From Paramicrobacterium chengjingii (GTDB lineage Bacteria > Actinomycetota > Actinomycetes > Actinomycetales > Microbacteriaceae), in NCBI RefSeq assembly GCF_011751765.2, contig NZ_CP061169.1, positions 3,286,001 through 3,350,000 on the forward strand: a stretch of 64,000 nucleotides of DNA, in the 5' to 3' direction. The position numbers and the translations under genes were made by a program. Below, in pieces: positions 17,668 to 26,644 of the stretch (position 1 is its first letter; each line of letters opens with the position of its first letter). A model generated the notes under the pieces. It was given only the letters and a program-made list of their open reading frames with translations, did not search any database and was not told the DNA's origin.

Positions 17668-18500
17668 GAACTCCAAGCCGTGAACGCACGCGCATTGCGG
17701 TGCTTGTCGGGCGCTACGCATTGATTGCCGTATGGATGCTGTTCACTTTGCTCCCGCTTTATGCGGCATTCGTAGCGTCACTGACGAAGTATGAAAATCT
17801 CGGCAAGTCATTCTTGTACCCGACTGACTGGCAATGGTCGAACTACATTGACATTTTCAGCAGGGTGCCGATTCTCGATTTTCTCAAGGCGACACTCATC
17901 TATGCCGTTGGAGCGTCGGTGGTCTGTGTCGTGCTGGCAGTGCTGGCAGCATACGCGCTGTCGCGGTTCCGTTTCCGCGGTAAGCGCGCCTTTGTCAGCG
18001 TGGTTTTTCTGACGCAGCTGGTGCCGCAGGTGATCATTGTCGTTCCCATGTTCATGATGCTGAGCGATGTAGGTCTCTACGACACTTATGCCGGTGTGAT
18101 CCTCGTGATCGCAGCGACCGGCGTCGCGTTCCCGATCCTTCTGCTGCGCAGCTTCTTCGACGGGCTCCCGCTTGCTCTTGAGGAGGCGGCCGCGGTCGAC
18201 GGCGCGTCACGCCTGGGCATCCTCTGGAGAATCGTGCTGCCGCTCTCAGCGCCCGGATTGGCGACCGCATTCGCGCTGTCGTTCTTCACTGGCTGGGGGC
18301 AGTATCTTTACCCCCTCGTGCTCACGCGGTCTCCCGAGCACACTCCGGTGACGGTGGGAATCGGACGTTTGATCGACAACACGACGCCGTGGGAAATGGT
18401 GATGACGGGAACAATCATCGCTGTGATTCCCGCAGTGATCGCGTACATGCTGGTGCAGAAGTTCCTCACGAACGGCCTTATGGTGGGTGCGGTGAAGTAA
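17664..18500 (+). CDS. Sugar ABC transporter permease, MalG type
   Basis: A 278-residue CUT1-family permease, last gene of the plus-strand operon. ATG 17664 overlaps the previous stop (ATGA). About six helices are present, with EAA loop EEAAAVDGASRLGILWRIVL and C-terminal FLTNGLMVGAVK. As in the divergent operon, no ATPase is encoded nearby. Confidence 0.93.
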   Translation: MRTPSRERTRIAVLVGRYALIAVWMLFTLLPLYAAFVASLTKYENLGKSFLYPTDWQWSNYIDIFSRVPILDFLKATLIYAVGASVVCVVLAVLAAYALSRFRFRGKRAFVSVVFLTQLVPQVIIVVPMFMMLSDVGLYDTYAGVILVIAATGVAFPILLLRSFFDGLPLALEEAAAVDGASRLGILWRIVLPLSAPGLATAFALSFFTGWGQYLYPLVLTRSPEHTPVTVGIGRLIDNTTPWEMVMTGTIIAVIPAVIAYMLVQKFLTNGLMVGAVK

Positions 18501-18523
18501 CGAACGACCTTCATTCAGCGCAG

Positions 18524-18566
18524 CTCGCCCCGTCTTCCTTAGCAAAATAGGAGGCGGGGCGAGTTT
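18524..18566 (+). terminator. Rho-independent terminator of the plus-strand operon
   Basis: CTCGCCCCG (18524-18532) pairs perfectly with CGGGGCGAG (18555-18563); the stem extends with some wobble pairs to about 14 bp and is followed by TTT. It lies 23 bases after the permease stop and between converging genes, so it may also stop transcription of the exonuclease side, which ends at 18607. Confidence 0.75.
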
Positions 18567-18606
18567 CACGTAGTTGCAGAACCCGTTTTCAGCTGGGGCC
18601 GAACCG

Positions 18607-19935
18607 CTAAGCGGCGCGCATCAGTTCAATGAGCGTTTCTACCCCGACAACAGGAATGCCATAGTCATGTGCTTTACGTGCTTTTCCTGACAAGCTGTCC
18701 GGATCTGCTGCGACGACGAGCGACACCTTCTTCGTCACACCGGACCATGGAATGTAGCCGTGCTCAGTCAAAAGAGTTTCGTAGTACGAACGGGGCACCT
18801 CCATCTCCCCTGTGAGCACGACGAGCGCTCCGGGTTCGAGAACGATCCGCGGCGACGAGACTTTCGTCTCGGCTGCATCATCCCGGTGAACGCCAGTTAA
18901 CGCCTCCTCCACCCACTCAGCCACCGGAGCGACCAGCGCGGCTCGACGAGTTTCTCCTGCGATGCCAAGCAACTCGCCTACTCGGTCAATCTGGGTGAGC
19001 TCGTCGTCTGTCAGAACGCCGTCGGCCCACGCCGCTGCGACGAGGTCATCAAAGTACTGAGCGTGCAGCATGGTCCGCGCTCGTTCGTCAAGACCGGATT
19101 CAGCTGCGAGATCATGCAACGAATCAGCCTCAGCGAGCGTGATGAACCCATCGCCGAGTGCCTGGTCAAGCTGCGCCAGGTAAGTGCGTTGACCGTCATC
19201 CGGCTCGTTGATGTCAGGAAGCAACGCCATGGCATCGTGCAAAAATGAGCGCGCCACTGAATTCTTGCGAGTACGCGACACCCAGGGTGTATCAGACGCC
19301 GGTAGCGACGGCCACTGCCAGCGCTCGGCATATTCTCGGTAGCGACCCCACACGGGGTGATTCGAATCCTGTTGCAAGTACGCTCCAAGTAGCTGGGCCG
19401 TTGCGTGCGCATCCGCCAGCGCTTCGTGTGCGTTCTCAAGAGCAATGTCATAGGCTGCACAGCAATCGGCGAGCGCGCGCCGCGACCCAGGCAGAAACAG
19501 ATGTGCAAGATTCATGGTGCACAAGGCTTCGTTGTTCGCTACCGGCGACAAGGAGCGAGCATGCTGCAGTTCGGAGCGCAAGAACCGCGCTTCGAACGAG
19601 GCGTTGTGAGCGACAAGCACCCGATCCCTCAGCATCTTGACGAAGTCCCCGGCGATCTCCTCGAATGTGGGAGCTTCCATCACATCGCGCCCGCGCAACC
19701 CGTGAATATGCACAGGACCGAGATCCCGATGCGGGTTGAGCACAGTTTCATACCTACCCTCAATGGCGCCATTGGGATCAACGTGAACAACAGCGACTTC
19801 GATGACGCGATGATGATACTCGGGCGAGAGCCCTGTGGTTTCAAAGTCAATGACCGAGTACCCGCTAAATGTCATGTTTATGTTGCCTTCCGTGAGCGCT
19901 TCGTCCATCGTTCCAGCGATTCCGGATGCTGTCAT
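18607..19935 (-). CDS. DnaQ-like 3'-5' exonuclease with C-terminal BRCT domain
   Basis: Up to 442 residues. The N-terminal exonuclease domain shows the DEDD motifs: VIDFETTGLSPE (ExoI), VAHNASFEARFL (ExoII) and HEALADAHATA (ExoIII, H...D). The middle (about residues 220-340) contains an acidic TerB-like helical segment with two LTxxExxxL-type turns (GFITLAEADSL, GVLTDDELTQI). The C-terminus (about 360-440) is a BRCT fold, ALVVLTGEMEVPRSYYETLL to KARKAHDYGIPVVGVETLI. This is DNA-repair/housekeeping rather than catabolic. Start candidates are ATG 19935, ATG 19908 and ATG 19875; the domain begins at the last, which has GGAAGG 10 bases upstream. Confidence 0.88.
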   Translation of the reverse strand: MTASGIAGTMDEALTEGNINMTFSGYSVIDFETTGLSPEYHHRVIEVAVVHVDPNGAIEGRYETVLNPHRDLGPVHIHGLRGRDVMEAPTFEEIAGDFVKMLRDRVLVAHNASFEARFLRSELQHARSLSPVANNEALCTMNLAHLFLPGSRRALADCCAAYDIALENAHEALADAHATAQLLGAYLQQDSNHPVWGRYREYAERWQWPSLPASDTPWVSRTRKNSVARSFLHDAMALLPDINEPDDGQRTYLAQLDQALGDGFITLAEADSLHDLAAESGLDERARTMLHAQYFDDLVAAAWADGVLTDDELTQIDRVGELLGIAGETRRAALVAPVAEWVEEALTGVHRDDAAETKVSSPRIVLEPGALVVLTGEMEVPRSYYETLLTEHGYIPWSGVTKKVSLVVAADPDSLSGKARKAHDYGIPVVGVETLIELMRAA

Positions 19936-19955
19936 GACCCCTTTCGGAGGGCACG

Positions 19956-20010
19956 ATGCCGATTTCGACCTACCGCCTCAAGTTCATGCAGGTGCTAAGC
20001 ACAACGCCAA
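19956..20010 (+). pseudogene. Probable 5' remnant of treY (maltooligosyl trehalose synthase)
   Basis: ATG 19956 has a good ribosome site (CGGAGG at 19945-19950) and reads MPISTYRL. A one-base deletion then shifts frame; in the next frame the sequence continues QVHAG. The joined MPISTYRLQVHAG is the typical beginning of maltooligosyl trehalose synthase. After about 55 bases no further similarity is visible, and the original frame stops at 20027. I read this as the head of a gene lost when the block at 20.1-25.8 kb arrived. The call rests on a short match from memory of the family. Confidence 0.45.
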
Positions 20011-20157
20011 GTTCACGATTCGACTGATCCCCCGGCGGATACTTCAAAACACTTCTCGTTGCGAGTATTGCTCCAAGAAACTCGCCCTGGAGCGAAGCCA
20101 CAATTCTCGAGCACCATTACAAGTCCAGAATCGCTCATTCGGCAGACGCCTGTTCTG

Positions 20158-21912
20158 TTATGAGACTGTTGGGATGAATGCACGGAAGTATTCGCGAAGC
20201 GGCTCGTCACAGACGTAGACGAAGGTCCCACGGATGCCGCGCGTTAGCAACACCGCGTAGATGTTCTTCACGTACCGCTCGATGTCGGCATCCGTATAGG
20301 AGATTCCACGCTTGGGGTTGTTCTCGAGACCCTTCTTATCGAAGTAGTGAGTTCGATCAAACCGTATTTTGCCATTTTCGGCGTCGAAGCGCAGGTCAGG
20401 ACCGATGATAACGCCCGCGTAGTTGAGGTCATATCCCTGCACTGTATGAATCGAGCCAACCTCCTCTAGAGCCGCCGGTGAATTAATCCAATCTGTGTCT
20501 GCCGAGTTCCAGCGCCAGTAGCGATCTTCAATTTCGATATCGTAAGGTCTCTTGGCGAGAGGGATACGTTTCATCCCCTTCTTTTTCGGATCAGACTTCC
20601 ATTTCCATGCATAACCGGCAACGAGCCTTGCAAGCCCAAACTCTTGGTTGCGCTTGCGAATCATCGTCTCCATTGCGCCGACCTCGTCGATCAAAAGGAA
20701 CTCGTACTCCCCGAGCTCCGGTAACGGAGCCGGCGCCCCTGCCAGCATGCCTCTCACGAAGCGTACGTATTCCTCGCCAGCCTTCACCCGCATCTGTGTC
20801 TGCAACGGGAAGAAGTGATGGCTGGCCTTCGCCTCTCCGACAACTTCGCCGATCACTTCCGGCGGAAGATCTGCGGGGCGCACGCTCTGTTCAGCATCCA
20901 TCAGGAGGATGCTGTGCTTGCTCTGTTTGCGAATCCAGTCCAGTTGAGTAGTCTCCAGTGAGTCTGAGCCGAAGAGACGCTCGTTGATCTCCTCGAAACT
21001 CTTATTGAGCATGCCCGACGCCTGATTCGCGCGGTGGTTCAAACGATGCGCCTCATCGACAATGAGAACGTCGTATGGTTCGGAGGCCTTTCCCACGTCG
21101 AATGCAGTGAGCACCATCGAGCGGTCAAGACCGGGAGCGCGATCGAACACGCGGCCAATCGACGATCGGAGCGACTGCTGTGGAATGACCATTCCCACTC
21201 GAAGTCCCTCGAGCGCCTCCGGATAGCCTCCTGCGAAGAAGTCCGAAATTGAGCTTCCTTGCTCGGCGTCGTCAATACCGCGCGCAGCTTCGATGTCTCG
21301 AAGGGTTTTCACCAGCGAGATACCAATGACGGTTTTGCCCGTACCGGGATTGCCTGAGACGACCATCGTCGTTGATTGGCTCTTTTCGAAATCGTCGAAT
21401 AGAGCTTCCAGAATGTCGTGAACCGCGCGCTCCTGATCAGGGACGAGCGATTTGAAGGGCGAGAGCTTGAAGAAGTCGCTGTTCTCAATAGCTTCGAGCG
21501 ACTGTCGAAATAGGCCTCGACTGCGGAGCACTTCAAAAATCTCACGGAATCGCGGCTGAAAAGCCTGACGGCCCGCATATTGTTCGTTGCGGTGCCCATC
21601 ATTCGCATTGATGACCGTGTATTCGCCATCGGAGTAGAACCATTGAATGAGCAGCGACTCTAGATCGTAACAGGCAGACCGGTGAAAAGTGTCGTCGAGG
21701 AGAATTCGCGCGACATCGAGGTGCTTCTTTTTCGGGTCTCTGGTGTGCTGAGCCATCCGGAGAAGGGCACTGCCAGTTTCGCCGACGTATACATCCTTGC
21801 GGTTGTTGATTGCATATACCGCAGGCCAGTTAGTCAATCGTCCCGTGGGGTCGGGATAGTCTCGGATGCTGTCAGCGTCGAAAGGAATCTTCTCGATCTC
21901 AAAGCTGGTCAT
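20158..21912 (-). CDS. GIY-YIG nuclease fused to DUF2075 superfamily-1-like helicase
   Basis: About 584 residues. Residues 28-110 form a GIY-YIG-type domain (WPAVYAINN, then DVYVGETGSALLRMAQH), and the rest is a DUF2075 P-loop helicase: Walker A VVSGNPGTGKTVIG, Walker B VLIVDEAHRLNHRANQ, ILLMDAEQSV, then SIHTVQGYDLNYAGVIIG and VLLTRGIRGTFVYV from the second RecA domain. Such proteins are often found in phage-defence islands and likely act on DNA; the exact role is unknown. ATG 21912 (GGAG 9 bases upstream) overlaps the end of the MazG-like gene; GTG 21930 would add six residues. It is co-transcribed with the MazG-like gene. Confidence 0.85.
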   Translation of the reverse strand: MTSFEIEKIPFDADSIRDYPDPTGRLTNWPAVYAINNRKDVYVGETGSALLRMAQHTRDPKKKHLDVARILLDDTFHRSACYDLESLLIQWFYSDGEYTVINANDGHRNEQYAGRQAFQPRFREIFEVLRSRGLFRQSLEAIENSDFFKLSPFKSLVPDQERAVHDILEALFDDFEKSQSTTMVVSGNPGTGKTVIGISLVKTLRDIEAARGIDDAEQGSSISDFFAGGYPEALEGLRVGMVIPQQSLRSSIGRVFDRAPGLDRSMVLTAFDVGKASEPYDVLIVDEAHRLNHRANQASGMLNKSFEEINERLFGSDSLETTQLDWIRKQSKHSILLMDAEQSVRPADLPPEVIGEVVGEAKASHHFFPLQTQMRVKAGEEYVRFVRGMLAGAPAPLPELGEYEFLLIDEVGAMETMIRKRNQEFGLARLVAGYAWKWKSDPKKKGMKRIPLAKRPYDIEIEDRYWRWNSADTDWINSPAALEEVGSIHTVQGYDLNYAGVIIGPDLRFDAENGKIRFDRTHYFDKKGLENNPKRGISYTDADIERYVKNIYAVLLTRGIRGTFVYVCDEPLREYFRAFIPTVS

Positions 21913-22219
21913 ACTTGGCACTCCGCCCACGAGCAGCCTCGACAGGGTACTTCGCTCGAGTTATCTCAAGCTTCTCGAGCACTATTTCGTCCGGATCCAC
22001 ACCCAGCCGATCGGCAAGCTCGTAGCAGTAGGTCAAGACATCAGCGAGCTCAAGGCGCACTCGATCGGTGTCGAATTCTGGAGACCATTGGAACTCCTCA
22101 AGAAGCTCCGCCGACTCAATGGCGATCGACTTCGCGAGGTTCTCTGGCGAATGAAACTGCGCCCATTCTCGCTCGGCGATGAATGCGCGCAACGCGGACA
22201 TCACTGTTTCGCTGGTCAC
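21899..22219 (-). CDS. MazG-like nucleotide pyrophosphohydrolase
   Basis: A 106-residue all-alpha NTP pyrophosphatase of the MazG/dCTPase (RS21-C6) group. The metal-binding pattern ExxE...ExxD is intact: E35/E38 in IESAELLEEFQW and E57/D60 in LELADVL. It would hydrolyse (d)NTPs to monophosphates. Placed directly before a GIY-YIG/DUF2075 helicase and after McrBC, it may cut nucleotide pools or clear modified nucleotides during phage attack (inference). The start is GTG 22219, with only a weak ribosome site. Confidence 0.85.
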   Translation of the reverse strand: MTSETVMSALRAFIAEREWAQFHSPENLAKSIAIESAELLEEFQWSPEFDTDRVRLELADVLTYCYELADRLGVDPDEIVLEKLEITRAKYPVEAARGRSAKYDQL

Positions 22220-22348
22220 ATTGCCTAGCTTAGTTGTTCGACTGTTGGCCGCCTCTGTTCATGACTCTTAAGCCAACAACTTCACGATAGAATCGCTCGT
22301 ACTCACGCTCCCAGCCCTCATCACTGAACCATCGATAGAGTGACAAAA

Positions 22349-22368
22349 TGGGCGCTCATGGGCGCCCA
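22349..22368. repeat. Small inverted repeat between mcrC and the mazG-like gene
   Basis: TGGGCGC and GCGCCCA form a 7-bp stem with a 6-base loop within the 200-bp gap 22220-22421. A terminator-like or regulatory role for mcrC is possible, but no T-run adjoins it. Nothing else recognisable is in this gap. Confidence 0.3.
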
Positions 22369-22421
22369 CATGGGTGGAAGCGACCCGGGGTGGGGAGAAT
22401 CGGTGAGCGAAAGGGGGAGTT

Positions 22422-23699
22422 TCAGTAAGCACCGTCAATGATTCGATTGGGCGTTTCCGAATCACTACTCGTCGACGCTCCAATTGTTTTCAGCATTAGC
22501 TGTTCACAGTCCGCAGCCAATTTAAGCAATGCTCGTTCAGGAGTTGATTCAGGGAAAATTTCCCAGGACAAAGCATGAACATTCACGTTGCCGACAGGCA
22601 CGACGGGCAGGGAGACTGTCGAATCGTTTTTGAAGTTCAATACCGCAGCTTGCGTAGCTCCGAAAGCCGATGCGAAGAACACCGACTGAGCCAAATCTGC
22701 CCTGTTCCAAGTTCCTGACGAAACTTTGTATTTGATATCTGCGGTGAACGGAGGCGGTTCATAGTAGAGATCTGGGTTGACTGAAAGCGATGTGGGCACC
22801 AGGACGCGCTTCTTCCTTTGAAGTTGCATCGGTGAGATGAATGAGTTCAACGCATTACGAACTCCCCGTTCGACTAGATCCGGAGTGTGTACCAAGAATG
22901 TGCGGGAATGGGCCATCCCGTCTCCTAAGTTTCGTCCCGCGCTCTTTAACACCTCAGTTGCCAGTTGAAGCGGAAGCGAATATCGAGGCGCGGCCCTTGA
23001 GCTCGCGGTTTGGAAATCTTGCCGCGAAGCAATACCGACTCCTTGGAATGAGTACATGAGTTCTCTCGCGTGGCGGCGGGTAGATTCGTAGGCCACTGCG
23101 TTCGCAGCAACTCTCTTACATGCCGAGAGTAGAACCCTGTTCTCTGCGGAATCACGATTGAATACGCTGTAGCTGCACTCAATACCTAATTTACCTGCGT
23201 AGATGTTCTTAACGGTTGATTGGACGTGAACTCGCCCTCGAACCGAAGAAAGAGTCGAGCGCCTCTCTCGATACCCTTTGTGCAACCCGTAACGAAGTAG
23301 CGAGGCAACAGCGTCGATGTACCAACGCATAACTATTGCGCCGAAGTTCTGCCCGTACTCCAAACCTACGACGTCGGCCTCGTGCCGTGGGTCCAAGCCC
23401 GTCGCCCAAGCGGCAATGTAGTTGAAATGCGGCAGCGGAATTTTGGGTATGACGATGAGTGTCAGTCCCGGGAGCCCGATAGCGCCGATTGCGTTGCGGA
23501 CACAGACTTCGTAGATTGCGCCGCCCCTCGGAACTATATGCACAATTCTGCGGTTTTCGGTGTCAGAAGCTTCGTCATCCCCCCACCAAGCTTTGCGTCC
23601 CACCAGTAGCTTTGAGACATCTGCAAGTCGGTCCAATTGTTCAGACTGGAGCTCGATACGAGTCGACTCGGATTCGCGAAGGTAGACAAAGTTAGTCAT
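22422..23699 (-). CDS. mcrC: McrC-like restriction nuclease subunit
   Basis: A 425-residue McrC family protein, the nuclease partner of McrB in modification-dependent (5-methylcytosine-type) restriction. It shows the family blocks VRGRVHVQ and CSYSVFNRDSAENRVLL, and a PD-(D/E)xK-type nuclease core with Asp in NPDLYYEPPP and TADIKYK. ATG 23699 overlaps the mcrB stop by 8 bases (ATGACTAA), which fixes both the start and the translational coupling. The 447-residue alternative upstream runs into mcrB. Confidence 0.88.
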   Translation of the reverse strand: MTNFVYLRESESTRIELQSEQLDRLADVSKLLVGRKAWWGDDEASDTENRRIVHIVPRGGAIYEVCVRNAIGAIGLPGLTLIVIPKIPLPHFNYIAAWATGLDPRHEADVVGLEYGQNFGAIVMRWYIDAVASLLRYGLHKGYRERRSTLSSVRGRVHVQSTVKNIYAGKLGIECSYSVFNRDSAENRVLLSACKRVAANAVAYESTRRHARELMYSFQGVGIASRQDFQTASSRAAPRYSLPLQLATEVLKSAGRNLGDGMAHSRTFLVHTPDLVERGVRNALNSFISPMQLQRKKRVLVPTSLSVNPDLYYEPPPFTADIKYKVSSGTWNRADLAQSVFFASAFGATQAAVLNFKNDSTVSLPVVPVGNVNVHALSWEIFPESTPERALLKLAADCEQLMLKTIGASTSSDSETPNRIIDGAY

Positions 23700-25173
23700 T
23701 TGGCCAGAAGCGTTCAAACTTGTAATCGTCAAGCCGCTCAGGCTGGTCGAATAGAAGGTCTTCAATCAGCTGCCCCACCTGTCGCTCCCAGACTCGACGC
23801 AGTCTTGAATATGACATCTCCGGACGCATGAAGTAGCTGTGACCAACTTGGTTGTGCCGGTCCAAGTCGCTCCGAAGCATGGTGTTCAATTGTTCAAAGC
23901 CTACAAAAAGTCCTTCGCCAACTTTATTCACGTTCCCCGCAGCGTAGTGTCGCCTGAGAATTTCTACATTTGGATTCAGATCAAAAAAGTCAAATCGCCG
24001 CCTGAGCGCCTGATCGACGTGCACAATACTTCGATCAGCTGTGTTCATCGTGCCGATGATGTACAGCTTTGAGGGGAGCGAAAACGATTCGCGGTGCATG
24101 AGATGGATGCTCTGTTCCCTGTACTCAAGCAAGTACATAAGTTCCCCAAAAACTACAGGCAGGTTCGCTCGGTTCATCTCATCAATCACTAGAACGCGAG
24201 GCATCCCGTCTTCGTTGATTGCGTCAGCAAGACGCAACAGGACCCCGTCGAATGCCTTGAATTCCAGTACTCCCGCAGGAGAAGCTGTTGGGCGCAGCCC
24301 TTCGACAAACTCTTCGTACCCATAAGACGGGTGAAATTGAACCACTTCGATATATGGGTTGTCCCTGACCTCGCCCGGTTGTCCGAGTAAGTATGCTGCT
24401 AGATGCTGCGCGACAAACGTCTTACCGGTGCCAGGCGGCCCCTGCAAGATAATCTGCGGACTCTCATCGATGAGGCTCTCAATGGTTCGATAGAGTTCCT
24501 CTTCATCCCAATAGATCTTTGAACAAATCAGCGCCGCGTCACTACGATTAGCGGTAAGTTCCCCCGGTTCGATACCTAGCTCGTGTGCATTCTCTTCAAA
24601 ATATGGAAGTAGCTCGAGACGCTCGAGCAACCAGGCTAGGTCCTGTTGGATGACCTCATCATCGGGTACGCCTCCGGATTCATACACAAACGCGACGAGG
24701 TTTCCGCTCTCGTAACTCGCACCAAGCCCGGAACGGTCGAGCTTGATCGTCTCTGATGCGCGCGACTGCCGACTCGAGTCATTCGTGAGGTTGGTTTGCA
24801 CCAGAATCGACCGCGCCTCAGCGACGCGTGAGTCCACGTCGTCCCTGCTTAGACGAGTCACGCCTTGATTGAGGCTTAGAGAAGCTGAGTGGCCATCGGC
24901 CGCGATAAGCAAAACGACATACCAGCCTTCGGTTGTCTTTGGAGATTGCGCAGGGTTGAAAACGCGCACCCAAGGAACCTTGGCGTTGTTTCCGGCTCCG
25001 TTGCTTGCCTTAATAGCAAGAATGTCATCGCTCTCCGCAGGAAGTAGGCCTACGAACAATGCCTCCCAGCTCATGACTTTCTCACGTCGGAGTCTCATTG
25101 CTGGTGAGTCTGTCGCGGTAAAATTTACTTGTAGATCCATCACTTCTTGAATGCTGTCAGCAAGAGCTCTCAA
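23692..25173 (-). CDS. mcrB: McrB-like AAA+ GTPase/ATPase of a modification-dependent restriction system
   Basis: A 493-residue protein with an N-terminal DUF3578 (MrcB_N) recognition domain (about residues 1-165, including WYVVLLIAADGHSASLSLNQ) and a C-terminal AAA+ motor: Walker A GPPGTGKTFVAQHL, Walker B RVLVIDEMNRANL and sensor IIGTMNTADRS with RRRFDFFDL. It drives translocation, and McrC cuts. The start is TTG 25173, with GAGGAC about 7 bases upstream. It is first in the four-gene minus-strand defence unit, with its promoter in 25174-25310. The compact size resembles the many DUF3578-type McrB relatives rather than E. coli McrB. Confidence 0.9.
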   Translation of the reverse strand: MRALADSIQEVMDLQVNFTATDSPAMRLRREKVMSWEALFVGLLPAESDDILAIKASNGAGNNAKVPWVRVFNPAQSPKTTEGWYVVLLIAADGHSASLSLNQGVTRLSRDDVDSRVAEARSILVQTNLTNDSSRQSRASETIKLDRSGLGASYESGNLVAFVYESGGVPDDEVIQQDLAWLLERLELLPYFEENAHELGIEPGELTANRSDAALICSKIYWDEEELYRTIESLIDESPQIILQGPPGTGKTFVAQHLAAYLLGQPGEVRDNPYIEVVQFHPSYGYEEFVEGLRPTASPAGVLEFKAFDGVLLRLADAINEDGMPRVLVIDEMNRANLPVVFGELMYLLEYREQSIHLMHRESFSLPSKLYIIGTMNTADRSIVHVDQALRRRFDFFDLNPNVEILRRHYAAGNVNKVGEGLFVGFEQLNTMLRSDLDRHNQVGHSYFMRPEMSYSRLRRVWERQVGQLIEDLLFDQPERLDDYKFERFWPND

Positions 25174-25310
25174 TGCAACGTCCTCTCGACAATCGCAGGC
25201 CTGGGTCGGTCAGTTCGGAGCATTGGGCCACACCGCATCCTGTAAGCGAGCATAGTAGCGGAATATCGCACATCCGGGATGCTACGCACCGTCGTTCCCT
25301 ACGACAGGAG

Positions 25311-25795
25311 CTATATCACGAAATCTCTGGCACCCTGCCGCGCTTGTACCTTGAGCGGCTCGGGATTCGGGGTGAGGTAGATTTTCTCGCGGCCCTCGCA
25401 CTGCGCGGCAAAGGCGGACTCGTAGTCGGAAAGTGAGAAGGTGCGCTCGGGGATGCTGTCGAGCGGGAGGGCCTGCAGCATCGCCACCGCACGCTCGTGC
25501 GTGTATGGAATGATGATCGAACCCACAATCGTGAGTTCCTTGTCGTAGACCTCACGCGGCGTGCGAGCGAACGTGTCGTCGGGCGCGGCCACACCGAAGA
25601 CCAGGAACATGTGCCGCCCTTGCGGATGCGATTCAACAGGTCGTGCGCAATGGCGACGCGTCCGACAGCATCCACCACCGAATGAAAGCCCTGCTCCCCG
25701 CCAGCGCAGACACCTCGGGCGAGTCCAGATCGTCAGGGTGCACCGCGAGGTCAGCGCCCATCACCAGTGCCAGCTCGCGACATGACTCGGAGGTC
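25311..25795 (-). pseudogene. Decayed zinc alcohol dehydrogenase, C-terminal part only
   Basis: On the minus strand the sequence matches the last 160 or so residues of the intact dehydrogenase at 58444-59478, at roughly five bases in six by eye: ELALVMGADLAVHPDDLDSP, then VVDAVGRVAIAHDLLNRIRK, then FLVFGVAAPDDTFA and PYTHERAVAMLQALPLDSIP. The zinc-binding N-terminal half is absent. At least two frameshifts separate the pieces: two extra bases near 25607, and one missing base near 25700. It cannot make an enzyme. It sits between mcrB and the SDR gene at 25847. The 137 bases to its left (25174-25310) hold no gene, only the presumed mcrB promoter. Confidence 0.88.
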
Positions 25796-25846
25796 AAGAG
25801 TCACCCGTTAGATGACGGCATCACAAAAGTGTCTGATCAGACCGAA

Positions 25847-26644
25847 TCACAGCGTGTGCCACCCACCGTTCACCGCAATGCTTTCCCCCGTAATGTACGA
25901 CGCCCGATCGCTGACGAGGAAGTCAACCGCGTCGGCGACCTCGTCTGCCGTCGCGAAGCGTTGGAGGGGCACTTGGGCCGCGAGCTCGCTGACGTTGTGT
26001 TCTGGAACCGCGGCCATCATCGGCGTCGCGACGAACCCGGGGGCAACGCCGTTGACGCGCACCCCCTTCGGAGCTAGTTCGCGAGCCAGAGATGCCGTCA
26101 GAATGCGCAGGCCCCCTTTGGACGCGGCGTAAGCCGCCGACGATGGGATGTTCGGTGGGAACGAGGCATCAACCGGCCCACCGGTGCCCATCCACGCGAC
26201 GATCGACAATAGGTTCACGATCGACGCCGATCCGTCCTCCGGAAGGTGCGGATATGCTTGCTGCGCCAGCAGGAACGGAGCCTTCAGGTTCACGGCCAGA
26301 ACCGCATCCCGCTCTCCCTCAGAGATGTCGAAGAATGGCTGTTTGTGCCCATCGTCCTTCGGCGAGATGCCCACGGCATTCACAATCGCACCAATCGGGG
26401 CCGTCTCTCTCGCGGCATCGACCACGGTCCGATTGGCATCAACCGTTGTGAGGTCTCCGCCGACTCCGCTATGCCCGCCGGAACCGACGGGAGGCAGAGC
26501 TGACGCAGCGCGTTCGGCTTCGGCGGCATCCGCGTCGGCGACGATCACGATGTAGCCGGCCATGGCAAGACGACGGCCGATCGCGGTGCCGATGCCACCG
26601 GCGCCACCAGTGACGATCGCGCTGCGCGGTTCCCTCAGAGGCAT
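25847..26644 (-). CDS. Short-chain dehydrogenase/reductase
   Basis: A 265-residue classical SDR with NAD(P) motif TGGAGGIGTAIG, N of IVNAVG, Ser in VNLLS, and catalytic YxxxK in SAAYAASKGG. It would oxidise or reduce a hydroxyl or keto group in the cytoplasm. It carries an inserted loop before the active site (GGPVDASFPPNIPSS). ATG 26644 has AGGAG about 8 bases upstream and overlaps the IclR gene end by 10 bases. It is the last gene of the MFS-IclR-SDR operon. Confidence 0.9.
   Translation of the reverse strand: MPLREPRSAIVTGGAGGIGTAIGRRLAMAGYIVIVADADAAEAERAASALPPVGSGGHSGVGGDLTTVDANRTVVDAARETAPIGAIVNAVGISPKDDGHKQPFFDISEGERDAVLAVNLKAPFLLAQQAYPHLPEDGSASIVNLLSIVAWMGTGGPVDASFPPNIPSSAAYAASKGGLRILTASLARELAPKGVRVNGVAPGFVATPMMAAVPEHNVSELAAQVPLQRFATADEVADAVDFLVSDRASYITGESIAVNGGWHTL

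Noticed and set aside
20013..20157. Short minus-strand frame MSDSGLVMVLENC... after the helicase gene as a small gene
   Set aside because: No ribosome site of note, no recognisable family, and it overlaps the treY remnant; I could not support a gene.
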